From Promethearchaeota archaeon (GTDB taxonomy: Archaea; Asgardarchaeota; Lokiarchaeia; Sigynarchaeales; SOKP01): 23,738 nucleotides of DNA. A program made the position numbers and the translations under genes. The stretch is taken from NCBI GenBank assembly GCA_016839845.1, contig JAEOTL010000207.1, positions 1 through 23,738 of the forward strand, in the 5' to 3' direction. The notes under the pieces were generated by a model. That model saw only the letters and a list, made by a program, of their open reading frames with translations. It ran no database searches and was not told the DNA's origin. Positions 8,582-15,752 of this stretch are shown piece after piece; position 1 is the stretch's first letter, and every line of letters starts with the position of its first letter.

Positions 8582-9142
8582 TTATACTAGAATGAGGCCA
8601 AAAAGAAAAGCACCCCACCAACAACCCATTGTAATAAATCCCGTATATTTAGCTAGTTTTCGCTGTCCAGATGTCCCAAATAAGGCATTAGCAAAGCCTG
8701 CTATTAAACCGCCTGCTCCACCGATAATATGCATAAAATGTATTAATCCAGAAAAGCTGATTACTTGACTACTAGGCATCCAAAACAACGCAATGACATT
8801 TAAAAGAGTTAATATCCACGCGGAAATACCCATTAATCCGTGCCAAAACACGAACGTTGACTCATCATATAGCACCAAGGTCATAGCAGTCGTTACTATA
8901 ATTAATGCTGGCAAGCCAAGGATCAGACCTAAATGGAGACTATCGTCAACAAACCATTCTATACCGTTTATCACAACCAGTACCGTCAATGCAACCACAA
9001 AAATTATAAGAGAGATGATCGCCGAGTATTGAATACTTTTGCTCCGTCCTTTAAAATTATTCACTAAATAGCAAAAGCATATCAAAAACACTGATACAAT
9101 GCCTATTAGTAGTAGTTCTACAATTCCAATTAGTGTTACCAT
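8582..9142 (-). CDS. Six-helix membrane protein with heme-type histidines (putative membrane subunit)
   Basis: I do not recognise the family. The 186 residues form six hydrophobic helices (about 3-27, 40-60, 70-92, 99-121, 133-155, 166-185). Histidines sit at or just inside helix ends: His70, His101, His135 and His138. Two pairs on neighbouring helices are typical of b-heme ligation, so a cytochrome b-like or quinone-reactive subunit is possible. There is no CxxCH motif. The gene starts at ATG 9142 with AAAGGTAAA upstream and ends 31 bp before the FAD oxidase, followed by the CCG protein. That order suggests it anchors the dehydrogenase and passes electrons into the membrane, by analogy to HdrE with HdrD, but the analogy is only contextual. 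A heme maturation or unrelated membrane role remains possible. Confidence 0.65.
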   Translation of the reverse strand: MVTLIGIVELLLIGIVSVFLICFCYLVNNFKGRSKSIQYSAIISLIIFVVALTVLVVINGIEWFVDDSLHLGLILGLPALIIVTTAMTLVLYDESTFVFWHGLMGISAWILTLLNVIALFWMPSSQVISFSGLIHFMHIIGGAGGLIAGFANALFGTSGQRKLAKYTGFITMGCWWGAFLFGLILV

Positions 9143-9266
9143 AAAGATTTACCTTTTTCTTTGTTTTTAATTAGAAATTTTTCTAGTAAAATTTCAATAT
9201 ATTAATTTTAAAAGAATTTACTCAATATAAACTATTTTCCTTTAAAAAGTTAGGATCTCAAACTAG

Positions 9267-10148
9267 CTAAAAAACAACTCCAAAATAGAGTAGTAGAAAT
9301 CCTAAGATCATATATAAAGAAGCAATCTTGAAAATAAGGAATGTTAGTTTATTTGATGGTTTTATAAGATTCTTAATAACTATGATAAGAAGTAATGCAC
9401 TACAAATCCCTATTATAATTCGAACTATCCCATTAGCATCCAAGAGTTGGGCACTTTCGTAGAGTGTAAGAGAACTGATGAAAGCGCCTATAGCTATTAC
9501 ACGCATAGTTTGGGTTTTTGTACTCACTACGGGCCACATTGGTACTTTGGCTTCTTTGTATCCCTCATAATTTTTAGGAATTAACGCTAATGTGAGAATG
9601 TGGACGGGTATCCATGTCAATATAAAAAGTAAGAATAAGAACCCAATCCAGTCCAGACTCTGCAGAATTACAATTCTTCCCGCCCACGCTGGAAGACCAC
9701 CAGCAACTCCCCCGAAAATAATACTAAATTTTGTTCGTCTTTTTAATAAGATACTATAGATTACTACATCAAAAAAAAATCCCAGAAATATAATTAAACC
9801 TATTAACCAGTCAAGGATTAAAAACGCGATTAATATTCCTAAGAAAGTCAAGATTAATCCATTAATAAGAACTGTGAGAGGTGTAATTTTCCCGGTCGGG
9901 AGGGGGCGATCTTTTGTTCGTTCCATAATAGCATCAATATCTCTGTCGATATACATATTTAAAGCCGTAGTCCCTGAAACTGCTAGGAAAAGCGAAAGCA
10001 TTAAAAATAGGAAATCAAACCAATTAAAGCGAACAGATGATTCTACAGCAGTTATGAGATATGAAAATACTGCTGTATATAATAAAAGAAAGGTTTGTTT
10101 TGTTTTAATAAGCTCCCCATAAACTGAAAATAAGTTTTTAAGTCTCAA
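9267..10148 (-). CDS. ctaB: Heme O synthase-like protoheme IX prenyltransferase (UbiA superfamily)
   Basis: The enzyme transfers an isoprenoid chain from a prenyl diphosphate to heme B in the membrane, making heme O for heme-copper type enzymes. The 293 residues show about nine membrane helices and both prenyltransferase motifs: NMYIDRDIDAIMERT (Asn64, Asp68, Asp70, Asp72) followed by RPLPTG, and YSILLKRRTKFSIIFGGVAGGLPAWAG at 131-157, which is the CtaB/CyoE-specific version rather than that of quinone or lipid prenyltransferases. The start is TTG at 10148, with GGGAG 4-5 nt before it; an overlapping ATG upstream is out of frame. A TATA-like ACTATACTT is about 35 bp upstream. It neighbours the HCO-like genes, which would be its expected customers. 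The archaeal substrate could be a longer prenyl chain than farnesyl. Confidence 0.85.
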   Translation of the reverse strand: MRLKNLFSVYGELIKTKQTFLLLYTAVFSYLITAVESSVRFNWFDFLFLMLSLFLAVSGTTALNMYIDRDIDAIMERTKDRPLPTGKITPLTVLINGLILTFLGILIAFLILDWLIGLIIFLGFFFDVVIYSILLKRRTKFSIIFGGVAGGLPAWAGRIVILQSLDWIGFLFLLFILTWIPVHILTLALIPKNYEGYKEAKVPMWPVVSTKTQTMRVIAIGAFISSLTLYESAQLLDANGIVRIIIGICSALLLIIVIKNLIKPSNKLTFLIFKIASLYMILGFLLLYFGVVF

Positions 10149-10261
10149 CGTTCTCCCATTTCGAATTTATTACAGATTTCACCCAAGTATAGTGTGAAAG
10201 GCATAAATCAACTATTTTACAAATTGAAATTAAAAAAAATATATAAATCTTCTTTATATTA

Positions 10262-10288
10262 AAAATTAAAAAAAAAAAGAAAAAAAGG
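10262..10288 (-). terminator. Poly-T terminator upstream of ctaB
   Basis: Directly after the stop at 10290 the minus strand has two long T-runs (TTTTTTTCTTTTTTTTTTT), an archaeal-type terminator. It separates this transcript from the ctaB promoter. Confidence 0.5.
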
Positions 10289-10289
10289 A

Positions 10290-10553
10290 TTATCTAGCAT
10301 CTGGGGTGATTTCTTTGTATCGCCTTGCAATCATAGCTAATTTCTTAGCTTTTCTATCTTCTAACATGCGTTGAGTAATCGCTACTGTCCCCCATACAAA
10401 CCTAACGAACAGAAACCACACACCAATAAACATTATAGTTAGCCATGGTTCTACATTTTCTGCGGGAAGTGGGCGTAACATGTAAAGGTCTGCCCCACCA
10501 AATGCTAAGACACCACCAATGAAAAATATCCACCCCAGAATGTTACTATCTTC
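10290..10553 (-). pseudogene. C-terminal remnant of an HCO-like membrane protein (TM11-12), or a 63-aa single-helix protein
   Basis: The open frame from 10553 to 10290 translates to 87 residues that match the end of the neighbouring 491-residue protein: ILGWIFFIG against ILGWTFFIG, then RPL, then MFIGVWFL against AFVGVWFL, followed by a similar basic tail. The fragment begins right after an in-frame TAG at 10554 and has no ATG, GTG or TTG until the internal ATG at 10481, which lies between the two helices. No matching sequence for TM1-10 is present in the 110 AT-rich bases upstream. It therefore looks like the remnant of a truncated duplicate. The alternative is a real 63-residue protein (10290-10481) with one membrane helix that pairs with the large protein; retention of a clean frame and terminator leaves this open. 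Confidence 0.6.
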
Positions 10554-10570
10554 CTATAAACAATTTATAG
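10554..10570 (-). repeat. Perfect 7-bp hairpin at the end of the HCO-like gene transcript
   Basis: CTATAAA-CAA-TTTATAG forms a perfect inverted repeat. On the minus strand it follows several T-runs in the intergenic DNA after the gene ending at 10664, so it may belong to its terminator. It also marks the exact left border of the remnant at 10553. Confidence 0.4.
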
Positions 10571-10663
10571 AAATAATAAAAAAAAATTAATAAAAAAATC
10601 AAAATTAAAACTTAATAAATTTCTTATCTATCGGTTAAAAAAAAGAAGATATATATATTAAAA

Positions 10664-12139
10664 TTATTCCCTAATTTCTTTTGATTGTTCACCAGGAATT
10701 ACAACATACGCTGATTTCAAGTCTCTTCGAGATTTTTGTAAGGCTTTACCGAGCGCATAAATCCCTATTATAAAGCCTGCGACGAGAAACCACACTCCCA
10801 CGAATGCAACGTACATTAATGTCAAATCACCTGTCGCTTCTAACGGACGTATTTGGTAAAACATTCCGCCTATAAATGTAAAATTTAAACCAATAAAAAA
10901 GGTCCAACCAAGAATTTTCCGTACTAAACCTTCAACATTGAAATTGTCAATTGCATGTAACATCAGCAATGTTGCTATCATTACAGAAAGCATATGCCAA
11001 TGTCCGACATTAAAACCATACTCTAAAGGCACGTATGTATGTAATCTATACACCTCTTCTGTAGTAAGCCCAACATAGACTTGAGGTAGAACTAAAAGCT
11101 GCGAAACAGCAAAGAGATAATAATATGCAAATCTCACCGGATTCTTAAGCAAACTCTTAATCTTTTCAAAACGCGATGCTGATGAATATCTTTCTCCTAA
11201 TTTATCCTTTATTACGTTCTTCATGCCGACAAATGACATAATTATGGTAACTAATATCAATATCCCCGCACCAATCCATATTATATAATGGTTTAAAACC
11301 CATGCTCCATAAGATAATGTGATTATACCAATTGGAAACAATATTAAGAATGCTTGATATAGGTAACCAGATAATTTACTAGTGCGGAAGCCGACCATCA
11401 CAACCATTGCTGCTGATTGAGCAAGTTGTATATGAAGGTGGGAAACTATAAGCTCCTGAGCGATATCGTGCTCCTGTCTAACAATAGCTTCTGCTAAGAA
11501 TGCAATTGGTTCACGACCTAAACCCCATATTGTACCAGTGAAGGTTTCCAAAGCTGATATTGCGCCATATATTGTTGAAATAAGAATACATACTGCTAAA
11601 ACCACGAGGTTCAAATACTCCAGACTCATCCCACGGAAGGTTGTTTCTTCTCTAATAGTGTCTGGATCAGGAAATTTACCAGCGATTGGAAAGGCTGAGA
11701 TTACAAATACAATTCCTCCTATAAAACAAAGAAACATTCCGAAGTAGAAAAACTCATGAAAAAGTCGGATACGTGTATATGCGAAAAGCATCCCAAATAT
11801 GCCAACCATGTAAGCACCAGGCAGTAATAGAACTTTTAGTGTTGGTACCCACCTTTCACGTACACTATAGTGTTCCAAGATCCAAAATGTGTTTGCTACT
11901 AAAAAGGGTATTGCTAGACTGTGATATATCATAACAAGACGCGCTGTTCGCGATATTATATCATCACTTAAGATTTGAAATATTGGTTCTCCTCCAGGAA
12001 TAAGCACGGTCAAGGGTTCTGAAAAAGTCATATACCACATTACTTGACAAAAAACAAATATAAACATGCTATAGCTAATCCTTTTATAACTTCTTTTCTT
12101 TGCTTTCTCGATTATTTGGGTTTCCATTGAAATTTCCAT
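10664..12139 (-). CDS. Twelve-helix membrane protein resembling heme-copper oxidase/NO reductase subunit I (copy A)
   Basis: The 491 residues form twelve hydrophobic helices, as in HCO subunit I. Histidines fall where HCO hemes are bound: His73 in helix II (MIYHSLAIPF) and His380/His382 in helix X (GHWH). Others are His128 (helix IV), His234/His236 (helix VI, SHLHIQL), His284 (NHYIIWIG, start of helix VIII) and His395. The tandem His of helix VII that binds CuB/FeB is absent, so this would be a divergent or non-oxidase member; NHYIIWIG faintly recalls the NorB HHYYWIG motif but is displaced. It shares LGERY.SAS, KIK.LLKNP.RF and RKI.GW with the protein at 15753-17303. Start is ATG 12139 or 12127; no strong Shine-Dalgarno sequence favours either. 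Heme O synthase next door supports a heme protein. Family assignment is inference. Confidence 0.6.
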   Translation of the reverse strand: MEISMETQIIEKAKKRSYKRISYSMFIFVFCQVMWYMTFSEPLTVLIPGGEPIFQILSDDIISRTARLVMIYHSLAIPFLVANTFWILEHYSVRERWVPTLKVLLLPGAYMVGIFGMLFAYTRIRLFHEFFYFGMFLCFIGGIVFVISAFPIAGKFPDPDTIREETTFRGMSLEYLNLVVLAVCILISTIYGAISALETFTGTIWGLGREPIAFLAEAIVRQEHDIAQELIVSHLHIQLAQSAAMVVMVGFRTSKLSGYLYQAFLILFPIGIITLSYGAWVLNHYIIWIGAGILILVTIIMSFVGMKNVIKDKLGERYSSASRFEKIKSLLKNPVRFAYYYLFAVSQLLVLPQVYVGLTTEEVYRLHTYVPLEYGFNVGHWHMLSVMIATLLMLHAIDNFNVEGLVRKILGWTFFIGLNFTFIGGMFYQIRPLEATGDLTLMYVAFVGVWFLVAGFIIGIYALGKALQKSRRDLKSAYVVIPGEQSKEIRE

Positions 12140-12424
12140 ACTAATAGGAGTTTCTTCTATTTCTATCTTTCACACCTTGATTTAATTTTTTAAACAAAAT
12201 ACTTGTTTATTAATATATCTTCTGATTATATTTTGCATGTATTTTGTTTTTATTTTGATAAATTAATTCACTATTGGTATTAAAATATTTCATTTTTTAG
12301 TTTTCACTAAAATAAATACAGTTAATCGCCTTATTAAATAAAATAATAAAAAATAAAAGGAAAAAATCTTAAATATTAACAATTTCTAAAATTCATTATC
12401 TAAAAAAATTATAACAGAATAAAA
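12140..12424. promoter_or_regulatory. Divergent promoter region, AT-rich
   Basis: 285 bp between two divergent genes. On the minus strand a TATA-like GATATATTAATAAAC near 12205-12220 could serve the HCO-like gene. On the plus strand TTAAATATT near 12369 is a weak candidate for the exported protein. No copy of the 14-bp palindrome found at 14338, 14459 and 20126 is present. I see no gene here. Confidence 0.35.
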
Positions 12425-13042
12425 ATGTCTAAAAAATATATTATCCTTGGTTTGGTAAGCTTCTTGATGATTGGTTTAGCTTTGAACACTTTAAGCGTAA
12501 AAGCAGATGCTCCGATCGAAATAGATTTGTATTACGAATACGACAGAGACGCAGGAGGTCCACAGAATCAGACCCTTAGCGCTTGGTTCATACATGGAGT
12601 TACTGATCGAAATGCTCATTACATAGCATCCGTAGCAATTGATATTAATGGATCACTAGTATTGACTGAATACTATACTAGTCAGCCTACTCATAACTTG
12701 GTTCATTATGAATATTGGGTAACAGCAGAACATCATGATATAATTACTGTAACTGCAACATGTAACCGTGGGGGAAGTATGGCAATATCGTTGACCGTGG
12801 GACATCCACACATAATAGTTGCAGGAACATTTCTTTTGGCTGTAGTTCCCCTACTTGGCGGTATATATATCGTTTTTGCGCTAGTATATTTCTTACCATA
12901 CTTGGGAAAAAAGCCGTCAAATAAAAAAGAGATAAGAATAGGATTACTAGGTTTGGTTGTAGGAATAGTAATCATAATAGCTGCTAGTTATCTTGTAGAA
13001 TTACTATTTGTTCCCGAATACATAATCCATTGGAACATCTAA
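12425..13042 (+). CDS. Exported, membrane-anchored protein with a degenerate superoxide-reductase-like domain
   Basis: The 205 residues comprise a signal sequence or N-terminal anchor (5-28, cut probably after KADA), an external beta-type domain (30-122) and two C-terminal helices (about 130-155 and 172-195). The external domain resembles the iron domain of desulfoferrodoxin/superoxide reductase: a His before the HYI strand (His57, then AHYI with His65), V.I..NG, a QP loop, and a late TVTATCN with Cys113. In superoxide reductases this is CN.HG and the His is an iron ligand; here it reads CNRGG, so that ligand is lost and a complete five-ligand site is not evident. Extra His residues (90, 94, 103, 104) might compensate. 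GHPH at 126-129 opens the first helix. It lies divergent to the HCO-like gene; it could be an external electron or metal-binding partner. Similarity is by eye. Confidence 0.5.
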   Translation: MSKKYIILGLVSFLMIGLALNTLSVKADAPIEIDLYYEYDRDAGGPQNQTLSAWFIHGVTDRNAHYIASVAIDINGSLVLTEYYTSQPTHNLVHYEYWVTAEHHDIITVTATCNRGGSMAISLTVGHPHIIVAGTFLLAVVPLLGGIYIVFALVYFLPYLGKKPSNKKEIRIGLLGLVVGIVIIIAASYLVELLFVPEYIIHWNI

Positions 13043-13421
13043 TAGAGAAAAAGCTCTAAAAGGAGCAAATTTTGTCATTAATTCTACAGAGCATGGAGAT
13101 CGACTTATTTAAGTTTTATCTTTTTAATTTTAAGTCTTTTGCTTCGACAATTGTACCATCACTAGCATATTTATATTTTTTTTAAAATTTAATTAATGCA
13201 CATACTTTTTAATTCTAAAGGTCTTCAACTTTTTTTAGAGGACACGTTCTGTAAAGAAATTCAGCGGTTATTGCACAATTTAGACATTATAAAAATTAAA
13301 AATAAAAAAAATGATGAAGTTTTAAATTTTCATCTTTGTTTCATTAGTATTATTACTAAATGATAAAAAAAAAAATAGAAAAAAAAAAGTTATAATTAAG
13401 CTTTTCAACTTATTCCTATAC
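13043..13421. other. Convergent intergenic region with hairpins and T-tracts
   Basis: 379 bp between two convergent genes with no supported gene. Hairpins seen are GCTC-taaaag-GAGC near 13053-13066, GATGAAG...TTTCATC at 13313-13334, and TCATTAGTA-ttat-TACTAAATGA near 13341-13363 with one bulge. Several T-runs on the plus strand (about 13170-13180 and 13230) and a long T-run on the minus strand just after the stop at 13422 give terminators for both genes. Confidence 0.45.
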
Positions 13422-14174
13422 TTATATTGTCTTAAGAGGTTTAATCTTGCTGACAATAAAAGCCGTAATTAGGGTTGTACCACCAGCTGCTGCGAAGATA
13501 GCTCCGCCTATGAATTGATATGCTACCGTTTGCCAGATATTATACCCATTAACAACATGTGCATCAGCCATGAAAGATGATCCAAGGAATGAAACAATTG
13601 CCAACCAGAAAAGGAACACTGAAACCATTGTTAGTTGTCGTGATCCCCCCCATTTATTATCTCCTGAGGTAGAATCTTTGATTGAATTTCTTATGGGATT
13701 AGCATCAAAAGGTATAATTCCAACTATCAATACAATAAGTACCAGAAGGTTTGCTATTGCTCCACCCCAATGAGGTGATCCAAAATCAAAAGGAGCACTA
13801 AATCCATCGGTGTCTGAAATAATTCCAGGGATTGCTTGAATAATAAATCCCAAGGCACTGGTTACAAGAGCAAATAGAAAAGCAAACCTCTTTTGTGTTA
13901 GCCAGAAATAGATAGCAACTCCCCAAACAAAAGCAATTAACCACGAGGCGAAGTATGTAACCGAATACGCTACAATAAATTCCGGATAATAACTGAAGGA
14001 AGCAGTCCACCAGCTTCCAAAGAATGGTGGCATTGGAGGAGCACCGATATCAAATTGTACGCATGTTGAACCATAGGCACATAATAGTAACACTCCCGCT
14101 GCCACAGCGAAGAGAGTTACCATCATTATGTTAATAATAAAGCCAGATCTTTTTATTCTCGTTTTAAACACCAC
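13422..14174 (-). CDS. Six-helix membrane protein of unknown function
   Basis: I do not recognise this 250-residue protein. It has six hydrophobic helices (about 12-35, 65-92, 97-120, 134-154, 178-200, 216-240). Between helices 1 and 2 is an outward loop with one Cys and a proline/aromatic run (APPMPPFFGSWW), and the loop before helix 4 has DFGSPHWGG. A few His residues (SPHW, DAHV) lie near helix ends. The start is GTG at 14174 (a second GTG follows directly); with the TATA-like stretch at 14201-14210 the transcript would be leaderless or nearly so, and no Shine-Dalgarno sequence is seen. It lies inside the HCO-like island, divergent to the 7-helix gene, so it may be an accessory subunit, but nothing proves this. 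Confidence 0.6.
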   Translation of the reverse strand: MVFKTRIKRSGFIINIMMVTLFAVAAGVLLLCAYGSTCVQFDIGAPPMPPFFGSWWTASFSYYPEFIVAYSVTYFASWLIAFVWGVAIYFWLTQKRFAFLFALVTSALGFIIQAIPGIISDTDGFSAPFDFGSPHWGGAIANLLVLIVLIVGIIPFDANPIRNSIKDSTSGDNKWGGSRQLTMVSVFLFWLAIVSFLGSSFMADAHVVNGYNIWQTVAYQFIGGAIFAAAGGTTLITAFIVSKIKPLKTI

Positions 14175-14217
14175 TTATTTTTTTAGTAAAAATTTGTTTT
14201 ATTATATATAGAAATTA

Positions 14218-14238
14218 AATCTATTGATTAAATAGATT
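14218..14238. promoter_or_regulatory. Inverted repeat upstream of the minus-strand promoter
   Basis: AATCTAT-TGATTAA-ATAGATT has perfect 7-bp arms. It lies between two TATA-like boxes of the gene starting at 14174, immediately upstream of the nearer one, a likely operator position. Confidence 0.35.
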
Positions 14239-14337
14239 GATCCCATCTTATATATAAATATTCATGTATTTTTTCCCGAATATAATATTTACGATTTCTA
14301 AAAAATGCTATCCTACATGAGGAAAAATTATGGCTCT

Positions 14338-14351
14338 TGAATAATTATTCA
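14338..14351. promoter_or_regulatory. Palindromic site TGAATAATTATTCA, copy 1
   Basis: A perfect 14-bp palindrome identical to that at 14459-14472 and differing at one base from that at 20126-20139. It lies between the divergent promoters. A dimeric regulator site is the natural reading. Confidence 0.55.
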
Positions 14352-14458
14352 TTTTGAAGTACTCAATTTTAGTTATTTGAATTTATAGAAAATTGGTTGA
14401 AAGGTCAAATGAATGACTCGTTTAAGAGAAAAATAGCAAATTGGTGTTATAAGTTTTC

Positions 14459-14472
14459 TGAATAATTATTCA
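14459..14472. promoter_or_regulatory. Palindromic site TGAATAATTATTCA, copy 2
   Basis: A second perfect copy. With flanks it reads TCTGAATAATTATTCAT, shared with the hydrogenase promoter site except for one base. It ends 18 bp before the TATA box at 14491, the position of archaeal activator sites. Confidence 0.6.
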
Positions 14473-14490
14473 TCTAAATAAAATAAAGCA

Positions 14491-14498
14491 TATAAAAG
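14491..14498 (+). promoter_or_regulatory. TATA box of the 262-aa membrane protein gene
   Basis: TATAAAAG preceded by AAAGCA (BRE-like) gives a good archaeal promoter match. A transcript from it would have a leader of roughly 110 nt. Confidence 0.5.
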
Positions 14499-14628
14499 AG
14501 AAGTTCTATTTAAGCAGAGTTACCAAACTTTTAAATATAATCACCATTCAATATATAACTATTACATTTTAAAAGTAAAAATATAGAAAAAAACTAAATA
14601 TAAAAACAAAAAAAAGTGATCTAATAAG

Positions 14629-15417
14629 ATGTTTTTCCAACCAGCAGGAGGCGGTCTGTACCCAGAAAGCCCACACAGTTATATTGCGGATTCACTTCTT
14701 TGGATAGTATTAATTATGTCGGTAGTATTCGCATTTTTCTTGTTAGTGGAGTACTTAAACACTAAGCAAAAACACCATGTACTTTGGGCTATGTCGTTTA
14801 TTGCTACCTTTATATTATACCATTTGGTAGCAAATAATGGCACTTTGGGGGTTGCTTTGAATTCGTTAACAGCAGGATTTACGGTTGCAATCCCTGGTTT
14901 GATCGCTGCCGGTATAATGTATGCCATATGGGGAAAAGAAAAGAAATTGCTTGATCGATGGTCATTTGCAGGACTTTATTTGTTAGGTGTTGTCGTGATG
15001 TTCGTCGTAGTTTCTATTCTTTCTCTTGGAAATATTCAAGACGCCATTTTAAAGGCTCATCTAGATCTTAACCCTAGTGCTACGATTACCAATATTGTGT
15101 TTGTTCCAGTTATTTTAATTATGATATTTAACTTGATCAATTCTGTCGCAATTATTGGCCTTTCTATATATAGCACTGTGAAAACAAAAGAAACTTCAAG
15201 AGCAGCCTGGCTCATGGCAATAGGGGGTATCCTTTATGTTATTGCGGGTATATTCCTAGGATTAATATTAGCCGAACTTGATGATGCAATTTTAACCTAT
15301 TTTAGAAATACTGTAGTTTATTTCATTGCGGGGGGCACAATTCTTTACGCTTTTGGAATGTTATACGAAGAAAAATGGCGCTTTAATATTCCTGGTATTG
15401 AATTTGAAGATCGGTAA
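14629..15417 (+). CDS. Seven-helix membrane protein, paralogue 1
   Basis: This 262-residue protein of unknown function has about seven hydrophobic helices. It is clearly homologous to the 224-residue protein at 17528-18202: KHHVLWAMSFI against IYHLLWALAFI, AIPGLIAAGI against LIPGGMAAGL, IYSTVKTKET against IYTTVKKKET, IGGILYVIAGI against IGGVVISIAGL, and EEKWRFNIPGI against PEKWGYAIPGL. The shared His (His50 here, His43 there) at the start of helix 2 is the best candidate for a functional residue; His65 is extra. Each paralogue sits beside the HCO-like island, so they may be partner subunits of the two HCO-like proteins. Its promoter carries the 14-bp palindrome shared with the hydrogenase operon, implying common control. 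No Shine-Dalgarno sequence is obvious (AAAAAAAGTG lies upstream). Confidence 0.65.
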   Translation: MFFQPAGGGLYPESPHSYIADSLLWIVLIMSVVFAFFLLVEYLNTKQKHHVLWAMSFIATFILYHLVANNGTLGVALNSLTAGFTVAIPGLIAAGIMYAIWGKEKKLLDRWSFAGLYLLGVVVMFVVVSILSLGNIQDAILKAHLDLNPSATITNIVFVPVILIMIFNLINSVAIIGLSIYSTVKTKETSRAAWLMAIGGILYVIAGIFLGLILAELDDAILTYFRNTVVYFIAGGTILYAFGMLYEEKWRFNIPGIEFEDR

Positions 15418-15752
15418 ACAAAACTCATTAAATAATAAGTAATTTAATAGTAATTTTTTTTTTCTTTCCTTATCTTTTAGCTTTTCAATTTCTTATTAAA
15501 AACTCTATACTCCTGAGTTCTATAATCGGATTGATCTTTTGTTAATATATATCGTTAACACGAACTCAAAATTTATTCAAGTTAAAATTTGGATTAAATT
15601 TAAAATTAATGAATTGTAGAGATTGTTTACTATTTAATTTTTTTACTTTTTAATCTTTACGATAACAAATAATAGGATTTTTTATCATACTTTCCAATAA
15701 CTCAAGCTAAAAAAAAAGAAAAAATAAATCGAGAATTTATTATTTTGAAGAT
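15418..15752. other. Convergent intergenic region, terminators only
   Basis: 335 AT-rich bp between two convergent genes. A plus-strand T-run (about 15453-15470) terminates the 262-aa gene, and a minus-strand T-run (about 15710-15720) terminates the HCO-like gene B. TGTTAA...TTAACA around 15540-15560 is a short inverted repeat. No gene or known motif is seen. Confidence 0.4.

Larger units (their letters stand above)
14175..14628. promoter_or_regulatory. 454-bp divergent regulatory region
   Basis: This long gene-free region separates two divergent membrane-protein genes. It holds two copies of a perfect 14-bp palindrome, a separate inverted repeat beside the minus-strand promoter, TATA-like boxes on both strands (minus: 14246-14260 and 14201-14210; plus: 14491-14498 and near 14551-14560), and otherwise AT-rich DNA. 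The plus-strand leader would be about 110 nt if the 14491 box is used. Confidence 0.5.

Noticed and set aside
10664..12139. Calling copy A a true NO reductase because of NHYIIWIG
   Set aside because: The motif falls at the start of helix VIII, has one His, and copy B lacks it; the evidence is too weak for a functional name.
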